A DNA stretch of 5,581 nt, taken from the NCBI GenBank assembly GCA_937128575.1, contig CAKZMN010000075.1, forward strand, positions 1-5,581, given 5' to 3'. Position numbers and translations under genes: made by a program. Below the pieces are notes generated by a model. It was not told the origin of the DNA. It worked only from the letters and a program-made list of their open reading frames with translations, and made no database searches. Of the stretch, positions 1 to 4,896 are shown in pieces (the stretch's first letter is position 1; each line of letters starts with the position of its first letter). This DNA comes from an uncultured Alphaproteobacteria bacterium. GTDB lineage: Bacteria; Pseudomonadota; Alphaproteobacteria; Micavibrionales; Micavibrionaceae.

Positions 1-2
1 AA

Positions 3-494
3 GCACAAGTCGCTGAGATGATTCTCTGTAAAGTAATGGAAGATCGTACAGGGGTTAAAAAGAAACAACTCAAAGACACAGCACGGGACAATGTATTACA
101 ACAACCCGTCTTTACGGTTCACATCCCTACCTGGTTTAAAGACTTGGATGTTTTGACGCTATCCCCCAAGCCACCGTCGAGCGAGATGGAAACGGACTGG
201 GCAAAGTTTGAGGATTGTATCGAGGCCGCGGGCGACGATACCGAAATTGCGATTAAGATCGTGATTTTCGATGATGCGGATTATGATTATGCGCGGGAAG
301 CGGCGGAATGTTACCCCGATTTCCCGATATATCTACAGCCCGGCAACCATGCGGTTGAGGGCGTAGCCGAAATTGATGCCTTGAACGAGCGCATGCGCTG
401 GCTGGTTGAAAAGGTGAATAGTGATAAATGGTTTAGCGCAACAGTTTTGCCACAATTACACGTCCTGTTATGGGGCAATGCAAAAGGAGTTTAG
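3..494 (+). CDS. queE: 7-carboxy-7-deazaguanine synthase QueE, C-terminal part (5' incomplete or altered)
   Basis: QueE is a cytoplasmic radical-SAM enzyme that converts 6-carboxy-tetrahydropterin into 7-carboxy-7-deazaguanine on the way to preQ0 and queuosine. The frame is open from the left edge; the first ATG is at 18. Counting from it, residues ~38-158 match the C-terminal half of Bacillus-type QueE as I recall it: WFKDLD followed by SPKPPSS (49-55), KIVIFDD (80-86), YLQPGN (105-110) and the C-terminal signature [16 protein letters not shown] (143-158). The N-terminal half, with the CxxxCxxC iron-sulfur motif, is not in the window. Residues 1-33 also lack the GGNP and ETQG motifs that should fall there, so the 5' part may be rearranged, chimeric or very divergent. 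The family assignment is firm from residue 38 on. Whether the gene is intact cannot be decided here. The stop at 492-494 sits against the ribosome site of the next gene. Confidence 0.85.
   Translation, partial: AQVAEMILCKVMEDRTGVKKKQLKDTARDNVLQQPVFTVHIPTWFKDLDVLTLSPKPPSSEMETDWAKFEDCIEAAGDDTEIAIKIVIFDDADYDYAREAAECYPDFPIYLQPGNHAVEGVAEIDALNERMRWLVEKVNSDKWFSATVLPQLHVLLWGNAKGV
484..489 (+). promoter_or_regulatory. ribosome binding site fixing the start of the membrane protein gene
   Basis: AAGGAG lies 7 bases before the ATG at 497, inside the last codons of queE. This strong site supports a start at 497 rather than at the in-frame ATG at 470, which would lie well inside queE and has no such site. 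It indicates coupled translation of the two genes. Confidence 0.75.
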
Positions 495-496
495 AG

Positions 497-1036
497 ATGA
501 ACGAACAGACCCAAAATCAAACATTGTTGGCTAAGTTTATAACTGGAGTTTTTATTCTGATCCTTGTGGCATGTTTTGTTGTGCCTATAGCAATGGGCAT
601 TCAAGAATTTGTTCAGGCGTCGGACATCTTTACAGCGCCATTCGTTCTTTATTCTGGTGTGTCGGGATTGATGGTTGCGTTTGTTTGGTTTTACTTTTGG
701 TTGGTTGTGGCTGTGGGCATAAAAATGAAAATCAACAAGTGGACGGGCGCGTTTGGGGGAATAATTGTATGTGTTGTCTGGCTTGCGTTTTTTCATTTCT
801 GTGAAGCCCCGTTAACGTATTATTACGTTGATAAATACATTAATGAAGAGGCAAAAGAATACGTATCGTGCGGATATCAACACAAAACAACCAATAAGTC
901 ACAATACAGTAAGATCTTTGTTTTTGCTCAGGCGGATATTGGCTGCGCCCCTTATGAAGCGTTGGGCTTGCGGAAGATTGGCGGTAAAAAAGGGCGTAAA
1001 GCAATCGAAAAATTAAATGAGAAATATGAAGGATAA
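497..1036 (+). CDS. uncharacterised three-helix membrane protein between queE and queF
   Basis: I do not recognise this 179-residue protein with confidence. It has three hydrophobic segments, at about 14-34, 48-75 and 83-103. The Lys-rich loop at 76-81 (KMKINK) should be cytoplasmic, which puts the N-terminus inside and the ~75-residue C-terminal part in the periplasm. That part carries two cysteines, C125 and C150, which could form a disulfide, and ends in a basic stretch (GGKKGRK, 162-168). The helix layout and the GY...C pattern vaguely recall DUF1240-like small membrane proteins, but this is only an impression. It is not a YhhQ- or QueT-type preQ0/preQ1 transporter, which have more helices. 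It starts 2 bases after the queE stop, and its end overlaps the queF ribosome site, so it belongs to the same transcript. It appears more A+T-rich than queF: 24 G+C of 60 at 541-600 and 22 of 60 at 841-900, which hints at a later insertion. Confidence 0.75.
   Translation: MNEQTQNQTLLAKFITGVFILILVACFVVPIAMGIQEFVQASDIFTAPFVLYSGVSGLMVAFVWFYFWLVVAVGIKMKINKWTGAFGGIIVCVVWLAFFHFCEAPLTYYYVDKYINEEAKEYVSCGYQHKTTNKSQYSKIFVFAQADIGCAPYEALGLRKIGGKKGRKAIEKLNEKYEG
1028..1033 (+). promoter_or_regulatory. ribosome binding site fixing the queF start
   Basis: GAAGGA lies 10 bases before the ATG at 1044 and immediately before the TAA (1034-1036) of the membrane protein gene. It favours 1044 over the in-frame ATGs at 1017 and 1026, which have no comparable site upstream. 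The protein then begins [13 protein letters not shown], the usual beginning of alphaproteobacterial QueF as I recall it. Confidence 0.7.
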
Positions 1037-1043
1037 AATCGTT

Positions 1044-1508
1044 ATGAGCGACAATATATATGAGAATTTAACGCAGCTAGGCAGCCACACGGCGTTGCCC
1101 GATGATCCGAAGGATGCGGTGTTGGAGCGCGTGCCGAACCCGAAAAAAGACATGGAGTATAATGTTCGCTTTACAGCGCCGGAATTTACATCGCTTTGCC
1201 CCCTAACGGGCGCGCCGGATTTTGCGCATTTGATGATTGATTATGTGCCGGGTGATTGGCTGGTGGAGAGTAAGTCGCTTAAGCTGTTTTTAGGCTCCTT
1301 CCGCAATCACGGATCATTTCATGAGGATTGTACGCTGGAAATTGCCAAGCGTCTTGTTGAAATTACTGAGCCGAAATGGCTGCGTATTGGTGGGTATTGG
1401 TACCCTAGAGGCGGGATTCCGATTGACGTGTTTTATCAAACGGGTGAAGCGCCCAAAGGCGTTTGGATCCCCGAGCAGGGCGTGCCGCCATATAAAGGGC
1501 GCGGCTAA
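1044..1508 (+). CDS. queF: NADPH-dependent 7-cyano-7-deazaguanine reductase QueF (short, single-domain type)
   Basis: QueF reduces the nitrile of preQ0 to the aminomethyl group of preQ1 using NADPH, in the cytoplasm; preQ1 is then inserted into tRNA by Tgt. The 154-residue protein is the short type (T-fold, unimodular, like B. subtilis QueF at ~165 residues), not the long E. coli type. Visible motifs are EFTSLCP with the nucleophilic C52 that forms the thioimide with preQ0, the general acid D59 (GAPDFAH), the QueF signature ESKSLKLF at 75-82 for NADPH binding, and [11 protein letters not shown] at 86-96 with the substrate-binding H93/E94 pair. PRGG and the following I-P-I-D close the conserved core. 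All catalytic residues are present, so the enzyme should be active. It lies 7 bases after the preceding stop, as the last gene of the queE operon. No convincing terminator follows it before the ffs promoter. Confidence 0.95.
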   Translation: MSDNIYENLTQLGSHTALPDDPKDAVLERVPNPKKDMEYNVRFTAPEFTSLCPLTGAPDFAHLMIDYVPGDWLVESKSLKLFLGSFRNHGSFHEDCTLEIAKRLVEITEPKWLRIGGYWYPRGGIPIDVFYQTGEAPKGVWIPEQGVPPYKGRG

Positions 1509-1522
1509 GCGATCAAAAAAAC

Positions 1523-1550
1523 TTGCGTGATTAACGCTATGGCGCTATAT
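1523..1550 (+). promoter_or_regulatory. probable sigma70-type promoter of the SRP RNA gene
   Basis: TTGCGT (1523-1528) and CTATAT (1545-1550, within GCTATAT) are separated by 16 bases. The -10 element resembles the alphaproteobacterial housekeeping form GCTANAW. Transcription would start at about 1557, exactly where the closing helix of the SRP RNA begins; that independent agreement is the main support. Confidence 0.6.
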
Positions 1551-1556
1551 GTTTCT

Positions 1557-1643
1557 GCGGAAGGGACGGGCGGCGTGTTCGCCAACCCGGTCAGAACCGA
1601 AAGGTAGCAGCCGTAACGAATTTCTCTGGGTCGTTCCTTCCAC
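1557..1643 (+). ncRNA. ffs: signal recognition particle RNA (4.5S type, small bacterial SRP RNA)
   Basis: This RNA is the scaffold of the bacterial SRP; it binds Ffh and the receptor FtsY for co-translational targeting of membrane proteins. The conserved distal hairpin is clear. The helix CGGU (1588-1591)/GCCG (1610-1613) is followed by the Ffh-binding symmetric loop CAGA (1592-1595)/AGCA (1606-1609), then ACC (1596-1598)/GGU (1603-1605) closed by a GAAA tetraloop (1599-1602). Further out, GUUCG (1577-1581) pairs with CGAAU (1617-1621). The terminal helix pairs 1557-1568 with 1632-1643 as 12 positions with one C-A mismatch and one G-U. The ~87-base size fits a short hairpin-type SRP RNA without an Alu domain. 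Position directly upstream of dnaX is, as I recall, common in alphaproteobacteria. The exact ends are inferred from pairing and may be off by several bases. Small open frames crossing this stretch on both strands are not genes. Confidence 0.93.
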
Positions 1644-1684
1644 TTTCTTTGTAATTTTCCTTCTGACAGCGTTACTTCGTCTCC

Positions 1685-1702
1685 CGCGTATTGATATACG
1701 CG
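1685..1702 (+). terminator. perfect 7-bp inverted repeat downstream of ffs, possible terminator or processing stem
   Basis: CGCGTAT (1685-1691) and ATACGCG (1696-1702) form a perfect stem around the loop TGAT, followed by TCGTTTCTT. The T tract is broken, so intrinsic termination is possible but not certain. The hairpin lies 41 bases after the predicted end of the SRP RNA and could instead set the 3' limit for trimming of a precursor. Confidence 0.4.
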
Positions 1703-1727
1703 TCGTTTCTTGTGCCTTATCAGATGC

Positions 1728-1761
1728 AAAATGCCTTCGAAAGAGGCGTTGGGGCGTTTTT
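1728..1761 (+). terminator. candidate intrinsic terminator between ffs and dnaX
   Basis: AAAATGCC (1728-1735) can pair with GGCGTTTT (1753-1760) over 8 positions with one U-G, ending in a run of five T (1757-1761). A competing smaller hairpin, ATGCCTT (1731-1737) with GAGGCGT (1743-1749), uses the same left arm. Either would isolate the highly transcribed ffs from dnaX. The alternative foldings and the long loop of the first lower the confidence. Confidence 0.4.
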
Positions 1762-1813
1762 GGGGAATAAAAAGCGATTTACATGATTATCTGTGAGTAG
1801 CGGTGATGATTAT

Positions 1814-1841
1814 TTGCCCTGAAGCGGGAATCGGATTAGAT
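1814..1841 (+). promoter_or_regulatory. possible dnaX promoter abutting the start codon
   Basis: TTGCCC (1814-1819) and TTAGAT (1836-1841) are 16 bases apart. Transcription would begin at about 1848, virtually at the dnaX ATG, and would give a leaderless mRNA. No good Shine-Dalgarno precedes the ATG; the only purine run is GGA at 1833-1835. Both hexamers are imperfect matches, so this is tentative. Confidence 0.3.
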
Positions 1842-1848
1842 ATTAAGT

Positions 1849-3618
1849 ATGTCTGAGCAAACCACATCTGAAAAAAATGTCCCGTATCGCGTGCTTGCGC
1901 GTAAATATCGTCCGCAAAATTTTGAAGAATTAATTGGTCAAGATGCGCTGGTGCGTACGCTTACCAATGCGATTACTTCTGGGCGGATCGCGCATGCGTT
2001 CATGCTGACGGGGGTGCGCGGGGTTGGTAAAACAACGACGGCGCGCATTATTGCCAAGGCGCTTAATTACAAAGGCCCAGATGGGACGAGCGGCCCGACG
2101 ACGGGGCCGACAGATGATTGTTCCCTATGTCAGGCGATATCTGAGGACCGTCATCCAGATGTGATTGAGATGGATGCGGCGACGCGCACGGGGATTGATG
2201 ATATTCGTGAAATTTTGGATGGCGTGCGTTATGCGCCGACCGAAGCGCGCTATAAAGTTTATATTATTGATGAGGTTCACATGCTGTCTAAGCAGGCATT
2301 TAATGCACTGCTTAAGACATTGGAGGAGCCCCCGGAGCACGTGAAGTTTATTTTTGCGACAACCGAAATTCGTAAAGTGCCCATTACGGTGTTGTCGCGT
2401 TGTCAGCGTTTTGATTTGCGCCGCGTCGATGTGCCGACGCTGGTTGATCATTTTAAGAATATTTGTGCCTCTGAGCAGGTTGAGATTGAAGAAGAAGCCG
2501 TGGCCCTAATCGCGCGCGCGGCGGATGGATCTGTTCGTGATGGTTTGAGCTTGCTTGATCAGGGCATAGCGCTGAGCAGTGAAAAAATTACGACCGTTCA
2601 GGTGCAGGACATGCTTGGTCTGGCGGATCGTGCGCGTAACTTGGATTTGCTTGAGCGCGCATTGTCTGGCGACATGCCAGAGGCGTTGGAGATTATGGAT
2701 GATTTGTACCGCAGCGGCGCGGATCCTACGGTTTTAGTGCAGGATTTATTAGACCTTACGCATATTTTGACGAAGCTTCGCGCTGTGCCGGCGGCGAATG
2801 AAATGAAGCATGCTATGGCCGCGGATGAAGTAAAGCGCGCCAGCGAGCTTGCACAAAAATTGACGATGCCGACGCTGGGCAAGACGTGGCAGATCATATT
2901 AAAGGGTTTGTCGGAAGTGCAGAGCGCGCCCAATCCGCAAAATGCAGCGGAGATGGTTATTATTCGCCTAGCCTATGCGGCCGACCTTCCTGATCCAGCG
3001 GATCTTTTGAAAAGAATTAAGAGTGAGGGTGGTAGCAGCGCGCCATCTGGCGGTGGAAGCAGTTCATCTGCGCCTGCAGCCTCTTCGCCTGCGCCGCGTG
3101 AACATGCTGCGGCGCCAGCAATGGAAACATCTACGGCGCCTGTGGCTTCTTCGTCCTCATCTGCGCCTGTTACGGCTAGCGCCCCTGCATTGGTTGCTGT
3201 GGCTTCGTCACCAGCGATTGAGCAGCAGCCTGATGGGATGCGTGAAATTCATACGCTGGCGGATATGGTTTATGTTTTGGAAGAGGCGCGCGAAGTTATG
3301 CTGGCGGGGCAATTATATCAATTCGCGCATTTGGTACATATTGAACCGGGCCGTTTAGAGATTAGGCCGACCGAGATGGCGCCGCCAAAAATGACGCAAG
3401 ATTTGGGTAAAGTTTTGATGCAGGTTACGGGGCAGCGCTGGATTGTTTCTGTATCCGGTAAACCCGGGCAGGCAACATTGGCGGAGCAAGCGACAGCGGC
3501 GCGCAATCAAGAAATAGCGCAAATTTTACAAATGCCGGTTGTACGCGAAGTGATGGATGTTTTCCCCGATGCGGAGCTGGTGGATATTATTAAGACCGAA
3601 GAGACAACCAAACATTAA
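1849..3618 (+). CDS. dnaX: DNA polymerase III tau subunit DnaX (clamp loader ATPase)
   Basis: DnaX is the ATPase of the replicative clamp loader and, through its tau tail, holds the polymerase core and helicase together. The AAA+ part shows the family opening YRVLARKYRP (13-22), Walker A GVRGVGKT (55-62), Walker B with DEVH (141-144), sensor 1 FATTE (169-173), the SRC arginine finger (R184) and sensor 2 GSVRD (227-231). The zinc module keeps only C91 and C94; the other two cysteine positions appear to be Y73 and T88. The collar domain spans about 250-385, followed by a Ser/Ala/Pro-rich linker (about 392-460). The C-terminal ~120 residues match the tau domain type seen in alphaproteobacteria (DUF3646-like, by recollection). 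At 589 residues it is a normal alphaproteobacterial length. The ATG at 1849 is chosen because the conserved region begins 12 residues later; the ribosome site is weak. No canonical slippery heptamer lies in the linker, so a short gamma form is not predicted. ybaB follows after 24 bases. Confidence 0.97.
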   Translation: MSEQTTSEKNVPYRVLARKYRPQNFEELIGQDALVRTLTNAITSGRIAHAFMLTGVRGVGKTTTARIIAKALNYKGPDGTSGPTTGPTDDCSLCQAISEDRHPDVIEMDAATRTGIDDIREILDGVRYAPTEARYKVYIIDEVHMLSKQAFNALLKTLEEPPEHVKFIFATTEIRKVPITVLSRCQRFDLRRVDVPTLVDHFKNICASEQVEIEEEAVALIARAADGSVRDGLSLLDQGIALSSEKITTVQVQDMLGLADRARNLDLLERALSGDMPEALEIMDDLYRSGADPTVLVQDLLDLTHILTKLRAVPAANEMKHAMAADEVKRASELAQKLTMPTLGKTWQIILKGLSEVQSAPNPQNAAEMVIIRLAYAADLPDPADLLKRIKSEGGSSAPSGGGSSSSAPAASSPAPREHAAAPAMETSTAPVASSSSSAPVTASAPALVAVASSPAIEQQPDGMREIHTLADMVYVLEEAREVMLAGQLYQFAHLVHIEPGRLEIRPTEMAPPKMTQDLGKVLMQVTGQRWIVSVSGKPGQATLAEQATAARNQEIAQILQMPVVREVMDVFPDAELVDIIKTEETTKH

Positions 3619-3642
3619 TTTTAATAAAGAGGGCATAGGCCG

Positions 3643-3960
3643 ATGATGAATATTCAAAAAATGATGCAGCAGGCGCAGCAGGTGCAGTTCAAGATGCAAG
3701 AGCTTCAGGAAAAGATGAAGGATATTGATGTTACTGGCGAGTCTGGTGGCGGCTTGGTTAAGGTGTTGATGAGTTGCGATGGGCGACTTAAGTCAATCGA
3801 CGTATCGGCCGAGGCCGGTGAAGATAAGGAAACGATGGAAGATTTGATCGTTGCGGCGGTTAATAATGCGACGGAGGCGAAAGAAGCCAAAGTGCAGGAA
3901 GAGACCAAAGCATTGATGGGCGGCATGGGTCTTCCTGAAAATGCCAAGCTTCCGTTCTAG
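3643..3960 (+). CDS. ybaB: nucleoid-associated protein YbaB/EbfC family
   Basis: YbaB/EbfC proteins are small homodimeric DNA-binding proteins associated with the nucleoid, nearly always encoded just after dnaX. The 105-residue product has the typical Gln/Met-rich N-terminal helix (NIQKMMQQAQQ onward to about residue 27), the conserved GGGLVKVLMSCDGRLKSIDVS core (about 36-56), a long C-terminal helix rich in Ala and Glu, and the family ending LP...KLPF. The length is standard. AGAGGG at 3628-3633 lies 9 bases before the ATG at 3643; a second ATG follows immediately at 3646 and could be used instead. The 24-base gap from dnaX and the terminator after the stop make dnaX-ybaB a two-gene unit. 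In many bacteria recR is the next gene, but it is not here. Confidence 0.95.
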   Translation: MMNIQKMMQQAQQVQFKMQELQEKMKDIDVTGESGGGLVKVLMSCDGRLKSIDVSAEAGEDKETMEDLIVAAVNNATEAKEAKVQEETKALMGGMGLPENAKLPF

Positions 3961-3967
3961 GTTTTTT

Positions 3968-3995
3968 AGCCATGATCATTCCCGCCACGGCTTTT
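3968..3995 (+). terminator. probable intrinsic terminator of dnaX-ybaB
   Basis: AGCCATG (3968-3974) pairs with CACGGCT (3986-3992) with a single A-C mismatch, around an 11-base loop. The stem is followed at once by TTTT and then, after GTA, by six more T. It begins 8 bases after the ybaB stop, the expected position for a transcript end. Confidence 0.6.
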
Positions 3996-4013
3996 GTATT
4001 TTTTACAGCCTTT

Positions 4014-4031
4014 ATGTACACCATGTACACC
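4014..4031. repeat. perfect tandem 9-bp repeat ATGTACACC x2, possible operator
   Basis: ATGTACACC occurs twice in tandem (4014-4022 and 4023-4031). Each copy contains the palindrome TGTACA, so two identical self-symmetric hexamers lie nine bases apart, close to one DNA turn. The repeat sits between the ybaB terminator and xth, where a promoter or operator for xth would be. It could bind a dimeric regulator on one face of the helix, or it could be a chance slippage duplication. The rest of the spacer up to 4101 shows no clear -35/-10 pair. Confidence 0.6.
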
Positions 4032-4101
4032 ACCCGTTGTTAATATCAGCGTCGTGATTGGAGGCGTTGCCATTTTTCTTATAACTAAAAGCTAGGATGA
4101 T

Positions 4102-4896
4102 ATGCGTATTATCACATGGAATATAAACTCTGTACGTCTCAGAATTAATTGGGTGCAAAGAGTTTTAGAGACGTACAATCCCGACATTTTATGTTTGCAG
4201 GAAACAAAGACCCCTGATGAGCATTTCCCGCTGCAGGCTATTCAGGATATGGGGTATGAGCATGTCCATTTTCAGGGCATGAAGAGCTATAACGGCGTTG
4301 CGATTATTTCCCGCGTTCCCTTTATTAAAACCGATAAGCATGATCGCGCGGGCAAGGAAGATTGTCGTCATATCTCCGCCAGTTTTAAAGATTTTGATCT
4401 GCATAATTTATATATCCCCGCCGGCGGTGATGAGCCGGATCCGGCGATCAATGAGAAGTTTAAGCATAAGCTGGATTTTATTGACGATATCACTGGGTTT
4501 TTTAAAGACACGTACACAAGCGACAAACCTGTTGTGACGCTGGGTGATTTTAATATCGCGCCGCAAGAGCATGATGTTTGGTCGCATAAGCAATTATTGA
4601 AGGTTGTGTCTCACACGCCCGTGGAGGTGGAGCGGCTGGAGAAGATGCGCGCCTCCCTCGATTGGATAGATACAGCACGTCATTTTATTCCTACGGAAGA
4701 AAAGGCCTATAGCTGGTGGTCGTACAGAAACCGCGATTGGCAAAAATCTAATCGTGGGCGAAGGCTTGATCACATATGGGTGACGCCGCCGCTGAAGGGC
4801 GCGCTGAAGGGGTATGATTGTCCAACGGAGGCGCGTAATTGGGAAAAGCCTTCGGACCATGTGCCCGTTATTTTAGATTTGGATCTTGCGGCTTAA
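4102..4896 (+). CDS. xth: exodeoxyribonuclease III family AP endonuclease
   Basis: This is a member of the exonuclease III branch of the endonuclease/exonuclease/phosphatase fold, a Mg2+-dependent enzyme that cuts DNA at abasic sites in base excision repair and removes 3' blocks. All family motifs are visible in order: TWNINSVR with N7, LQETK with the metal ligand E34, SYNGVAI (62-68), NLYIPAG with the catalytic Y104, LGDFNIAP with D149 and N151, WWSYR (205-209), RGRRLDHIW with D223, and SDHVPV with the D252/H253 pair near the C-terminus. The 264-residue length is normal and there is no signal peptide, so it is cytoplasmic and probably active. AGGA at 4094-4097 lies just 4 bases before the ATG, slightly close but usable. 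It is probably transcribed on its own after the ybaB terminator. Its stop codon overlaps that of the convergent DUF1223 gene by three bases. Confidence 0.96.
   Translation: MRIITWNINSVRLRINWVQRVLETYNPDILCLQETKTPDEHFPLQAIQDMGYEHVHFQGMKSYNGVAIISRVPFIKTDKHDRAGKEDCRHISASFKDFDLHNLYIPAGGDEPDPAINEKFKHKLDFIDDITGFFKDTYTSDKPVVTLGDFNIAPQEHDVWSHKQLLKVVSHTPVEVERLEKMRASLDWIDTARHFIPTEEKAYSWWSYRNRDWQKSNRGRRLDHIWVTPPLKGALKGYDCPTEARNWEKPSDHVPVILDLDLAA

Noticed and set aside
1001..1044. preQ1 riboswitch ahead of queF.
   Set aside because: The stretch before queF is the coding end of the preceding gene plus a 7-base gap; there is no room for the aptamer and no matching pseudoknot is visible.
1505..1770. Open frames on both strands across the ffs region.
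   Set aside because: They overlap a clear structural RNA, lack ribosome sites and show no protein family features.
1872..1878. Run of seven A near the dnaX start that fits A AAA AAT in frame.
   Set aside because: It lies at codons 8-10, where a frameshift would give only a tiny peptide; no known gamma-type mechanism works there. It may be a local slippage-prone tract only.
3009..3020. Possible programmed -1 frameshift in dnaX: TTG AAA AGA followed by an immediate -1 frame stop (TAA at 3018-3020), which would give a gamma-like product.
   Set aside because: G AAA AGA is not an X XXY YYZ slippery heptamer, and re-pairing after a -1 slip would be poor. The nearby stop is probably chance.
3050..3200. 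Repeated TCATCTGCGCCTG-like words in the dnaX linker, considered as a DNA repeat array.
   Set aside because: They follow from the biased Ser/Ala/Pro codons of a flexible linker; spacing is irregular and copies are few.
3023..3358. Leu/Arg-rich 111-residue open frame in the +1 frame of dnaX.
   Set aside because: It is the out-of-frame reading of the low-complexity Ser/Ala/Pro linker, with no ribosome site and no family resemblance.
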